From Streptomyces sp. (GTDB taxonomy: Bacteria; Actinomycetota; Actinomycetes; Streptomycetales; Streptomycetaceae), in assembly GCA_003519485.1 (NCBI GenBank), contig DOWQ01000730.1:1-8279 (forward strand): a stretch of 8,279 nucleotides of DNA, in the 5' to 3' direction. Made by a program: the position numbers and the translations under genes. The notes beneath the pieces were generated by a model that was not told the DNA's origin, ran no database searches, and worked only from the letters and a program-made list of their open reading frames with translations. This document shows, piece after piece, positions 1 through 7,073 of the stretch. Numbering within the stretch: position 1 is the stretch's first letter; each line of letters begins with the position of its first letter.

Positions 1-42
1 CGGCTCAGGCCCGGGCGGGCCCTGCGGCCGGCCCGGCGGAAT

Positions 43-60
43 CCGCTGCGGCCGCAGCGG
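43..60 (-). terminator. Perfect 18-bp palindrome downstream of xthA, probable terminator
   Basis: The sequence ccgctgcggccgcagcgg is a perfect inverted repeat with 9-base arms and no spacer, so the RNA hairpin would have a short loop taken from the centre. It starts about 35 nt past the xthA stop codon. No U-tract follows, which is common for terminators in high-GC actinomycetes. Its position after a convincing gene end supports a transcription-ending role. A protein-binding palindrome is the alternative. The rest of bases 1-95 is GC-rich with no coding signal that I can support. Confidence 0.5.
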
Positions 61-95
61 CCGGGCAGCACCTGCGGCGCCAGACGCCCCCCGGC

Positions 96-875
96 TCAGA
101 CGTCGAGGTCGACGACCACCGGGGCGTGGTCCGACGGCCCCTTGCCCTTGCGTGCCTCGCGGTCGACGTAGGAGTCCTTGACGGCTCCGGCGAACGGCGC
201 GTTGCCGTAGACCAGGTCGATGCGCATGCCCCGGTTCTTGGGGAAGCACAGCTGACGGTAGTCCCAGTACGTGTACGGGTGCTCGTACTTCAGCGGGCGG
301 GGCACGACGTCGGAGAGCCCTGTCCCGCGCAGCGCGGCGAGCGCGGACCGCTCCGCCTCGGTGACATGCGTCGAGCCCTCGAAGAGCGCCCGGTCGTAGA
401 CATCGGCGTCGGTCGGCGCGACGTTGTAGTCGCCGACGACGGCGAAGGGGCGCTGCCCCGCCGCGTCCTCGGTGACCGCCGCGCGCAGCGCCTCGAGCCA
501 GCGGAGCTTGTAGGCGTAGTGGTCGTGGCCGACCTCCCGGCCGTTGGGCACGTAGACCGACCAGAGCCGGACCGGGCCGCAGGTCGCCGCGATGGCGCGC
601 GGCTCCTGGACGCCGTCGTACCCGGGGCCGTCGGGGAGGCCGTGGGTGACGTCCGCCAGGCCGACCTTGGAGAGCACCGCCACGCCGTTCCACCGGCCGT
701 CCGCGTGGACCGCCGACTCGTAGCCCAGCTCGCGCAGTTCCTCCCGCGGGAACTGCTCGTCGGTGCACTTGGTCTCCTGGACGCACAGCACATCCGTGCC
801 GCTGCTCTCCAGCCAGTCCAGCAGCCTCGGCAGTCGGACAGTGATCGAATTGACGTTCCAGGTCGCGATGCGCAT
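96..875 (-). CDS. xthA: Exodeoxyribonuclease III (AP endonuclease, EEP family)
   Basis: This is a 259-residue DNA repair nuclease of the exonuclease III family, which cuts at abasic sites and degrades duplex DNA from 3' ends in the cytoplasm using Mg2+. Catalytic motifs are intact and in order: N7 in TWNVNS, E34 in QETK, Y108 in YVPNG, D149 and N151 in GDYNVAP, D220 in RIDLVY, and D249-H250 in SDHAP. W204 in TYWDY fits the abasic-site pocket of the family. Length matches the E. coli enzyme closely. The ATG at 875 is chosen because MRIATWNVNS is the family's usual N-terminus. An in-frame GTG at 899 would add eight unrelated residues. No clear Shine-Dalgarno precedes the ATG; a TAGATT -10-like hexamer lies 7 nt upstream, suggesting a leaderless transcript. 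The gene is probably its own unit, separated from the upstream hydrolase gene by strong inverted repeats. Confidence 0.96.
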   Translation of the reverse strand: MRIATWNVNSITVRLPRLLDWLESSGTDVLCVQETKCTDEQFPREELRELGYESAVHADGRWNGVAVLSKVGLADVTHGLPDGPGYDGVQEPRAIAATCGPVRLWSVYVPNGREVGHDHYAYKLRWLEALRAAVTEDAAGQRPFAVVGDYNVAPTDADVYDRALFEGSTHVTEAERSALAALRGTGLSDVVPRPLKYEHPYTYWDYRQLCFPKNRGMRIDLVYGNAPFAGAVKDSYVDREARKGKGPSDHAPVVVDLDV

Positions 876-882
876 GGCACAG

Positions 883-888
883 AATCTA
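883..888 (-). promoter_or_regulatory. Putative -10 element for leaderless xthA mRNA
   Basis: On the minus strand this reads TAGATT, close to the actinobacterial -10 consensus TANNNT/TAGRRT. It is followed by 7 nt (ctgtgcc) and then the ATG at 875, so transcription would begin at or within a base or so of the start codon. No convincing TTGAC-like -35 element is visible 16-18 nt upstream. The spacing and the lack of a Shine-Dalgarno are the evidence. The start site itself is inferred. Confidence 0.5.
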
Positions 889-909
889 CCCGGCGCCACT
901 GACAGCCAC

Positions 910-944
910 CGGTGTCCGGGGCGGCGAGGCCGTCCCGGACACCG
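910..944 (-). terminator. 11-bp inverted repeat with 13-nt loop between the MBL hydrolase gene and xthA
   Basis: Arms at 910-920 (cggtgtccggg) and 934-944 (cccggacaccg) are perfectly complementary, with a 13-nt loop. This is one of the longest perfect stems in the window. It lies about 90 nt after the stop codon of the upstream hydrolase gene and just upstream of the proposed xthA -10. It probably terminates transcription from the pcaL/hydrolase side. Because it also sits where an xthA -35 or operator would be, a regulatory-protein site is a reasonable alternative. Confidence 0.55.
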
Positions 945-983
945 CGGACCGGCGGGCGCGCCTCAGCCGGCGGCGCGTCCTCC

Positions 984-997
984 GGCGACGCGTCGCC
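984..997. repeat. Perfect 14-bp palindrome (hairpin or operator)
   Basis: ggcgacgcgtcgcc is identical to its own reverse complement. It begins 33 nt after the MBL-hydrolase stop codon. It could form the first of two hairpins after that gene, or act as a dimeric regulator site upstream of xthA. The sequence does not decide between these. Confidence 0.4.
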
Positions 998-1030
998 CGG
1001 CGGGACACCGCAGGAAGCGCAAGAAGCACG

Positions 1031-1675
1031 TCACACCGCGATGGTCCCGCCCGGTGCGATCCGGTGGTGCTCGGCCCCGGCCACACCCGGGCCGTCCGGG
1101 CCCAGCATCCGGTCGTAGATCGGCCGCGCCCGGTCCGCCAGCAGCCCGTCGTGGACGTCGACCGCCTGCCGGGGGGCGACCTCGCGGACGTAGTCGATGA
1201 TCTCGCCGACCTTGTTCCAGGGCGCGTGCACCGGCAGCATCAGGGTGTCGACCGGGCGCCCCGGTACGGTCAGCGCGTCCCCGGGGTGGAAGACCGAGCC
1301 GTCCAGCAGATAGCCGACGTTGGTGACCCGCGGGATGTCCGGGTGGATGACGGCGTGCAGCTCGCCGTGCACCTCGACCTCGAAGCCCGCCGCGGTGAAG
1401 GCGTCCCCGTGGCCGACGGTGTGCACCCGGCCCGGGAAGGCCGCGCCGAGCTGCCCGGCGACGCTGCCCAGGGTCCAGACCGCGGCCTCCGGGTTCGCCT
1501 CCAGGGCGGCGCGCAGCCGGTCCTCGGCGAAGTGGTCCGGGTGCTCGTGGGTGACGAGCAGCGCCTCCGCGCCGACCGCCGCGTCGGGCTCACTGAAGCC
1601 TCCGGGGTCGATGACGAGCACCCGCCCGTGCTTCTCCAGCCGGATGCAGGCGTGGCCCTTCTTGGTGAGCTGCAC
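1031..1675 (-). CDS. UlaG-like metallo-beta-lactamase-fold hydrolase
   Basis: The 214-residue product is a cytoplasmic metal-dependent hydrolase of the MBL superfamily, of the compact UlaG-like type (COG2220). No signal peptide or membrane segment is seen. The metal-binding motif HEHPDH is at 43-48 (H43, H45, D47, H48). Further likely ligands are H111 in the AVIHPD segment, the FHPGD motif at 129-133 and H175-D176 near the C-terminus. The substrate is unknown; members act on varied esters, lactones and phosphodiesters, and a beta-lactam role is not implied. The GTG start at 1675 is supported by an AGGAGGA Shine-Dalgarno eight nt upstream. The gene lies 60 bp after pcaL with no clear promoter between, so it is probably co-transcribed with it. 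The fold is certain; the biological role is not. Confidence 0.93.
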   Translation of the reverse strand: MQLTKKGHACIRLEKHGRVLVIDPGGFSEPDAAVGAEALLVTHEHPDHFAEDRLRAALEANPEAAVWTLGSVAGQLGAAFPGRVHTVGHGDAFTAAGFEVEVHGELHAVIHPDIPRVTNVGYLLDGSVFHPGDALTVPGRPVDTLMLPVHAPWNKVGEIIDYVREVAPRQAVDVHDGLLADRARPIYDRMLGPDGPGVAGAEHHRIAPGGTIAV

Positions 1676-1735
1676 TGGTCGCTCCTCCTGTCCGTACGGC
1701 GCGAGGGTGCGCGCGTGCGTGCAGGAACCATCCTG

Positions 1736-3052
1736 CTACTCCGGCGGCGTGGTCTCCTGCCGGATGACCTCACCGGCGACCTTGAAGGCGGAGTTCGCGG
1801 CCGGAACGCCGCAGTAGATCGCCGTCTGGAGCAGCACCTCCCTGATCTCCGCGGGCGTCAGTCCGTTGCGGAGCGCCGCGCGGGTGTGGAAGGCCAGCTC
1901 GTCGAGGTGGCCGCCGGCGACCAGGGCGGTGAGCGTGACGACGCTGCGAGTGCGCCGGTCGATGCCGGGCCGGGTCCACACCTCGCCCCAGGCGTAGCGG
2001 GTGATGAATTCCTGGAAGTCCTCGGTGAAGTCGTCGGTCTTCTCCACGGCCCGGTCGACATGGGCGTCGCCGAGGACCTCGCGGCGGACCTTCATGCCCG
2101 GCTCATACGGATCGGGCCGGGCGCCCGGAGCCTCCGCCGAGACCTCCGGCGGTGCGATCTCGCCGGCCGGGCCCGGTCTGGGGGCCGGGTCCGGGGAGGC
2201 GTCCGGCGCCGGGTGCGCGGCGCTCTTCCGGGCGCCGAGCGAGGTGATGCTGAACCCGCCGGTCTGGGCGCCGTCGTTCTGCCAGGAGGTGCTCATGTGC
2301 CGTACCAGGAGGTCGGTGACGGCGGCCGGCTGTTCGACCGGCGCCAGGTGAGAGGTACCGGGCACGAGCGCGAGCCGGGCGTCCGGGATGCCGGCGACGA
2401 GCATCCGCGCGTCGGCGGGCGAGGTCACCCGGTCCTCGGAGCCGGCCAGCACGAGGGTGGGCACCCCGATGCTGCCGAGCTCGCCGCGGGCGTCGAAGGC
2501 CGCCAGCGCTTCGCAGGCGGCGATGTAGCAGCCGGGGTCCGTGGTGCGCACCATCTGCACCGACCACTCGACGATCGCGGGCTGGGCCGCCGCGAAGCCG
2601 GCCGTGAACCAGTGCTCGGGCGCGGAGCGGGCGATCGGGTCGAGCCCGTTGGTACGGACGATGACGCCGCGCTGCCGGTATTCGTCGGCGGTGCCGAACC
2701 GGGCCGAGGCGGAGACCAGCGCGAGCGAGGCGACCCGCTCGGGGTGGCGCAGGGCCAGCTCGGCGCCGATGGCGCCGCCGGCCGAGCAGCCCGCGTAGCC
2801 GAATCGGCCGACGCCCAGCACGTCGAGGGTCGCCAGCAGCCGGTCCGTGAGCTCCGGCACGGACGTGGCGGGGTGCGCGGGCGCACCGCCGTGTCCGGGG
2901 AGGTCGAAGCGGATGACGCGCCAGTGCCGCGTCAGTTCGGGTATCTGCCGGTCCCACATGTGCCAGGTGGTGCCCAGAGCCGGGCCGAGGACGAGCGCGG
3001 GGGCGTCCTGCGGGCCGTCGGTCCGGTATTGGAGGGTCTTCTTCTCGCTCAC
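1736..3052 (-). CDS. pcaL: Bifunctional 3-oxoadipate enol-lactonase / 4-carboxymuconolactone decarboxylase (PcaL-type fusion)
   Basis: This 438-residue fusion would catalyse two consecutive steps of the protocatechuate branch of the beta-ketoadipate pathway: decarboxylation of 4-carboxymuconolactone and hydrolysis of the enol-lactone to 3-oxoadipate. Residues ~8-255 are an alpha/beta-hydrolase with the lactonase-like LGTTWHMWD segment (26-34), nucleophile S90 in GCSAGG, D207 in GSEDRV and H235 in GTSHLAPVEQP. Residues ~256-315 are an Ala/Pro/Asp-rich linker. Residues ~316-432 are the decarboxylase domain, with YEPGMKVRREVLGDAHVDRA, the GHLDELAFHTRAALRNG segment (H382, H389) and YCGVPAANSAF. 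The GTG at 3052 is the only possible start, because an in-frame TAG occurs four codons upstream. No Shine-Dalgarno is present, but a TAGCGT hexamer ends 6 nt before it. No other pca gene is in the window, so the domain calls are firm but the pathway role is inferred. Confidence 0.92.
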   Translation of the reverse strand: MSEKKTLQYRTDGPQDAPALVLGPALGTTWHMWDRQIPELTRHWRVIRFDLPGHGGAPAHPATSVPELTDRLLATLDVLGVGRFGYAGCSAGGAIGAELALRHPERVASLALVSASARFGTADEYRQRGVIVRTNGLDPIARSAPEHWFTAGFAAAQPAIVEWSVQMVRTTDPGCYIAACEALAAFDARGELGSIGVPTLVLAGSEDRVTSPADARMLVAGIPDARLALVPGTSHLAPVEQPAAVTDLLVRHMSTSWQNDGAQTGGFSITSLGARKSAAHPAPDASPDPAPRPGPAGEIAPPEVSAEAPGARPDPYEPGMKVRREVLGDAHVDRAVEKTDDFTEDFQEFITRYAWGEVWTRPGIDRRTRSVVTLTALVAGGHLDELAFHTRAALRNGLTPAEIREVLLQTAIYCGVPAANSAFKVAGEVIRQETTPPE

Positions 3053-3058
3053 TCGGCC

Positions 3059-3064
3059 ACGCTA
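3059..3064 (-). promoter_or_regulatory. Putative -10 element for leaderless pcaL mRNA
   Basis: The minus strand reads TAGCGT, matching TANNNT, and 6 nt (ggccga) separate it from the GTG start. That spacing would place the first transcribed base on or next to the G of the start codon. The upstream stop codon (its TAG overlaps this hexamer) rules out an earlier start, and no Shine-Dalgarno is seen. No good -35 match is visible. Confidence 0.45.
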
Positions 3065-3165
3065 CCCGTCGCGCGGCGCCCCGGTGCTCACGGGGGGAGC
3101 GCACCGCACCCGACCGGCCCGCCGCCCGCGCGCCGCCCCCGGGGCCGTCCATCCGGCGGCACCAT

Positions 3166-3186
3166 GCCGGAACATTCGGTTCCGGC
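3166..3186 (-). terminator. Hairpin terminator at the end of the sugar operon
   Basis: Perfect 8-bp arms, gccggaac (3166-3173) and gttccggc (3179-3186), flank a 5-nt loop. It starts about 33 nt after the last stop codon of the operon. A second small inverted repeat, cccgg-gcat-ccggg at 3201-3214, lies between it and the stop. No U-tract follows, as is usual in streptomycetes. The remaining bases between here and pcaL are GC-rich without coding evidence and should hold the pcaL promoter. Confidence 0.65.
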
Positions 3187-3219
3187 CCCGGGCGGATCAG
3201 CCCGGGCATCCGGGAGGGC

Positions 3220-3831
3220 TCAGAGCTTCACGGTGGAAACGACGTACACCTTGGGGTGCCTGTGGTCGCTGAAATCGATCGTGATCTCGAGGCTCGGCTT
3301 GGGATCGACCTGCTCATGCACCGTGCCGGCCCAGTCGTCGGCCCCGGTGGGGGCGAAGTCCAGGGCGTACGAGGAGGTCGAGGGGGTGCCGGGGCCGATC
3401 TTCCAGCCGACCTCGGCGGCCTCCTTGCCGCTGATGGTGACCTGGCCCTCGGCCAGGGCCGCGCGGCCGGTGCCGACCCGCTCCAGGAAGCGTTCCAGAC
3501 CGTTCACCGAGGTGACGAACTGCACATAGAGCTTGCTGACGTTCCAGCTGTTCGACTCGTAGAACGCGACGTCGGCGGAGTAGCCGGGGATCGGGACCTC
3601 GTAGATCCGGCGGGTCACCTTCGGCGGCCAGCCCTCGGTGAGCCCCTCGGCCGCGGCCCGCGCCTGCTTGTCCTCGCCACTGTCACGGCTCTGGCCGGCC
3701 GACACCACGATGTAGCCGGCCGGGATGCCGACCAGCAGCACGACGATCAGCAGGGTGAACCAGCGGCGGCGGATGCTGGGGCTCGGCCGCTTCGCCGTGC
3801 CGGTGCTGCCCTCCGGGCCCTCGGTGCTCAT
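3220..3831 (-). CDS. Small single-pass membrane protein of unknown function, coupled to the ROK kinase
   Basis: I do not recognise a characterised family for this 203-residue protein. Residues 1-23 are a Ser/Pro/Gly-rich cytoplasmic tail ending in RRRW. Residues ~24-44 (FTLLIVVLLVGIPAGYIVV) form one transmembrane helix or uncleaved signal anchor. Basic residues before the helix predict an inside N-terminus and a ~155-residue outside domain. No lipobox follows. The outer part has a charged linker (49-66) and then a predicted beta-rich domain including IYEVPIPGYSADVAFYESNS, ending in YVVSTVKL; it has no cysteines. The ATG overlaps the kinase stop as ATGA, and a strong GGGGAGGA Shine-Dalgarno lies about 5 nt upstream inside the kinase gene, so it is certainly translated with that operon. 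A role at the membrane linked to sugar uptake is a guess from position only. Confidence 0.9.
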   Translation of the reverse strand: MSTEGPEGSTGTAKRPSPSIRRRWFTLLIVVLLVGIPAGYIVVSAGQSRDSGEDKQARAAAEGLTEGWPPKVTRRIYEVPIPGYSADVAFYESNSWNVSKLYVQFVTSVNGLERFLERVGTGRAALAEGQVTISGKEAAEVGWKIGPGTPSTSSYALDFAPTGADDWAGTVHEQVDPKPSLEITIDFSDHRHPKVYVVSTVKL

Positions 3832-4967
3832 ACCCGTCCTCCCCGGACCGCCTGTGCGTAGCGTTCGTAGCGTTCATGGCGTTCGAGGCGCCGCCGGTTG
3901 GCCCTGCGGAAGCGCCGGGCGACCAGCCGGGCGAGGTCCGCGGCGCCGACGAGGCCCGCCTCGTTGCCGAGTTCGGCCTTGGTGATGTGGGCCTCCGGGC
4001 GGTAGCCGCGGCCGGTGAGCTGGCGGCGGAAGGCGTCCCGGGCGGGACCGATCAGCAGGTCGTCGGCGGCACTCACACCGCCGCCGATGACGAAGCAGGC
4101 CGGGTCGAGGGCGGCGGCCAGATTGGCGATGCCGACCCCGAGCCACTGGCCGATGTCCTGGAGCAGCTCGACGCACATGGCGTCGCCCTCGCGGGCCAGC
4201 TCGGTGATGAGCGGGCCGGTGATCTCCGAGATGTTCCCGCCGACCCGGTCGATGATGTTGTGGGCCACCGGCGATTCGGCGGCGGCCAGCTCGCGGGCCT
4301 CGCGGACCAGGGCGTTGCCGGAGCTGTACTGCTCCCAGCAGCCGCGGTTGCCGCACGGGCAGCGGTGCCCGCCGGGGACGGCCTGCATGTGGCCGAACTC
4401 GCCGGCCACTCCGTAGCGGCCCCGCTTGACCTGCCCGTCCTCCAGGATGGCGCCGCCGATGCCGGTACCGAGGGTGATCATGACGATGTGGTCCTCGCCG
4501 CGGCCCGCGCCGAAGCGCCACTCGCCCCAGGCGGCGGTGTTCGCGTCGTTGTCGACCATCACCGGGACGGCGAGGCGGGCGGTCAGGGCGTCGCGCAGCG
4601 GCTCGTTGCGCCAGGCCAAGTGCGGGGCGAAGAGGATCCGCGAGCGGTCCGCGTCGACCCAGCCGGCCGCGCCGATGCCGACGGCGTGCACGTCGTGCCG
4701 GTCCGAGAGGTCCAGGACCAGTTCGACGATGGTGTTCTCGACGACCTTGGGGCTCTTGGACTTGTCGGGCGTCTCCGCACGGATCTTCTCCAAGATGTTG
4801 CCGTCGGCGTCGACTACCCCGGCCGCGACCTTGGTGCCCCCGATGTCGATGCCGACGGTGGGGACGCGCGGCGCGGAGAGGTGTGAGCGCCGCTCGCGCG
4901 TGCCCACGGTGCGCAGGACGGTGGCCCGGGCCGATCCCCGGTGGGTCAGCTCGCGGTAGGTGCTCAT
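3828..4967 (-). CDS. ROK-family sugar kinase (glucokinase-like)
   Basis: A 379-residue cytoplasmic ROK kinase that should phosphorylate a hexose, or related sugar, with ATP. Motifs: phosphate-binding DIGGTK at 41-46, catalytic D141 in VDNDANTAAWGE, LGTGIGG at 166-172, sugar-binding E190 and H193 in GEFGHM, the zinc motif CPCGNRGCWE (C203, C205, C210), and GGGVSAADDLL at 295-305. H193 is also the likely fourth zinc ligand. The protein has ~38 residues ahead of the kinase core and a basic tail (350-370), so it is longer than the ~317-residue Streptomyces GlkA and is probably a paralogue. The ATG at 4967 is chosen because its start MSTYRELTHR resembles what I recall of streptomycete homologues; the open frame continues to 5225 but would overlap the ATPase gene. 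The Shine-Dalgarno is weak. Substrate may be glucose or the sugar imported by the adjacent transporter. Confidence 0.94.
   Translation of the reverse strand: MSTYRELTHRGSARATVLRTVGTRERRSHLSAPRVPTVGIDIGGTKVAAGVVDADGNILEKIRAETPDKSKSPKVVENTIVELVLDLSDRHDVHAVGIGAAGWVDADRSRILFAPHLAWRNEPLRDALTARLAVPVMVDNDANTAAWGEWRFGAGRGEDHIVMITLGTGIGGAILEDGQVKRGRYGVAGEFGHMQAVPGGHRCPCGNRGCWEQYSSGNALVREARELAAAESPVAHNIIDRVGGNISEITGPLITELAREGDAMCVELLQDIGQWLGVGIANLAAALDPACFVIGGGVSAADDLLIGPARDAFRRQLTGRGYRPEAHITKAELGNEAGLVGAADLARLVARRFRRANRRRLERHERYERYAQAVRGGRV
3858..3884. repeat. Three tandem 9-bp units within the end of the kinase gene
   Basis: Units gtagcgttc (3858-3866), gtagcgttc (3867-3875) and atggcgttc (3876-3884) are contiguous. 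On the coding strand they encode the kinase tail ERHERYERYA. The unit is three codons, so gain or loss of a copy would keep the frame. Confidence 0.75.
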
Positions 4968-5064
4968 CGGGCTCGCAAGGTTGTCGGCTGTCGGTCGTCC
5001 GGGGGACGATTGTGCCTCAGATGAGGAGCGGCCGCGCACAGTGCCGGGGAGCGCCGCCCGCCGG
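4968..5064 (-). other. 97-bp gap between the ATPase and kinase genes with two small hairpins
   Basis: This is the only real gap in the sugar operon. It contains tcgtcc-ggg-ggacga at 4995-5009 (6-bp arms, 3-nt loop) and cctca-ga-tgagg at 5015-5026 (5-bp arms). These could be an RNA-processing or attenuation site that sets kinase level apart from the transporter, or an operator for an internal promoter. A CACAAT hexamer between them on the minus strand is a weak -10 candidate with no matching -35. The function is unproven. Confidence 0.35.
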
Positions 5065-6020
5065 TCACCCCTCGGCGGCGGTCCGCGCGACGCCCGCGGC
5101 GAGGTCCGGTGCCGGGGCCCGCTCCAGCTCGTGGCTGAGCTGCTCCAGCTCCGAACCGCCCGCCATCTGGCGGGTGAGTTCGTCCAGCTCGAGGTCCGCC
5201 CTCGCGTGGCTGCCCGCCATCGCACCTCGCTTGAGCAGCACGAAGTGGTCGCCGACGAGATAGGCGTGGTGCGGGTTGTGGGTGATCAGGACCACACCGA
5301 GCCCCGCGTCGCGGGCCGCCGCCACGTACTTGAGGACCACGCCGGACTGCTTGACGCCCAGCGCGGCCGTGGGTTCGTCCAGCACCAGGACCTTGGCCCC
5401 GAAGTGGACGGCACGGGCGATGGCCACGCACTGGCGCTCACCGCCGGAGAGCGTGCCGATCGGCTGGTCGACGTCGCGCAGATCGATCCCCATCCGGAGC
5501 AGCGCGCTGCGGGTGGTCCGGCGCATCAGGGGCACGTCGAGGCGCTTGAAGGGACCGCTGCCCTTCGTCGGCTCGGAGCCGAGGAAGAAGTTCCGCCAGA
5601 CCGGCATCAGCGGGACGACGGCCAGATCCTGGTAGACGGTGGCGATGCCCAGGTCGAGGGCCTCGCGCGGCGAGGCGAGCCGGCGCTCCTCGCCCTCGAC
5701 GGCGAGGATTCCCGCGTCGTGCTGGTGCAGGCCCGCGATGATCTTGATGAGGGTGGACTTGCCGGCCCCGTTGTCGCCCAGTACGCAGCTGATGCCACCC
5801 CGGTGGACCTCGAGGCTGACGTCCTGGAGCGCCTTGATGTTGCCGTAGAACTTGCTGACGCCGACCAGTTCGACCAGCGGCGGGGCGCCGGGGGCGGTGC
5901 CCGGGGTTCCGGTGTTGCCGACAGCCGTCTCGGAGGCGGCTGCGGAGGCGGTCCCGGCGGTTCCGGGGGTGGTGTCGGCGGTTCCAGGAGTGGTCCCGGC
6001 CGTGGTCTCGGGGATGTCGC

Positions 6021-6024
<4 letters not shown>
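5065..6024 (-). CDS. Sugar ABC transporter ATP-binding protein, single domain (FrcA/RbsA-like)
   Basis: The 319-residue product is the cytoplasmic ATPase of the sugar importer encoded here. Residues ~50-285 are one ABC domain: Walker A GDNGAGKST (83-91), Q-loop YQDL with Q132, signature LSGGE (192-196), Walker B VLVLDEP (212-218) and H-loop H249 in ITHN. Ribose-type ATPases usually carry two ABC domains in about 500 residues, so this is the short FrcA-like form, expected to work as a homodimer. Residues ~1-48 are a Thr/Pro/Gly/Ala-rich extension with repeated TTPGTA units, atypical for the family, and the C-terminal ~30 residues are a charged tail. The GTG start at 6024 overlaps the permease stop (GTGA) and has a GGAGG Shine-Dalgarno 7-8 nt upstream. 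The open frame extends to 6477 but only by reading through the permease gene. Confidence 0.95.
5953..5994. repeat. Two 21-bp tandem repeats encoding TTPGTA units in the ATPase N-terminus
   Basis: Copies at 5953-5973 and 5974-5994 differ at four positions, and degenerate relatives follow to about 6009 and near 5905. The period is seven codons (TTPGTAD then TTPGTAG on the coding strand). It fits a slippage-prone, in-frame, disordered extension. Confidence 0.7.

Positions 6025-7069
<1,045 letters not shown>

Positions 7070-7073
<4 letters not shown>

Noticed and set aside
876..899. GTG at 899 as an earlier start for xthA
   Set aside because: It adds eight residues not seen in the family and lies upstream of the likely -10 element.
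1031..1675. The metallo-beta-lactamase fold as an antibiotic-resistance gene
   Set aside because: The protein is UlaG-like, has no signal peptide for export, and the fold is shared by many unrelated housekeeping hydrolases.
2103..3209. A 368-codon minus-strand open frame in another frame within pcaL
   Set aside because: It is Arg/Pro-rich and shares its bases with the well-supported lactonase domain. A frameshifted gene was considered, but pcaL is continuous.
1064..3529. An 821-codon open frame on the plus strand, lying over the MBL hydrolase and pcaL genes
   Set aside because: It is opposite two genes with intact catalytic motifs, its protein is rich in Arg, Gly, Ala and Val with no recognisable domain, and long antisense open frames are expected at this GC content.
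3858..3884. Short tandem repeats as a possible CRISPR array
   Set aside because: Units are only 9 bp, contiguous, without spacers, and lie in frame inside a coding sequence; no cas gene is present.
4968..5225. An earlier kinase start at 5225
   Set aside because: The added 86 residues are Arg/Ser-rich with no ROK similarity and would overlap the end of the ATPase gene by about 160 bp.
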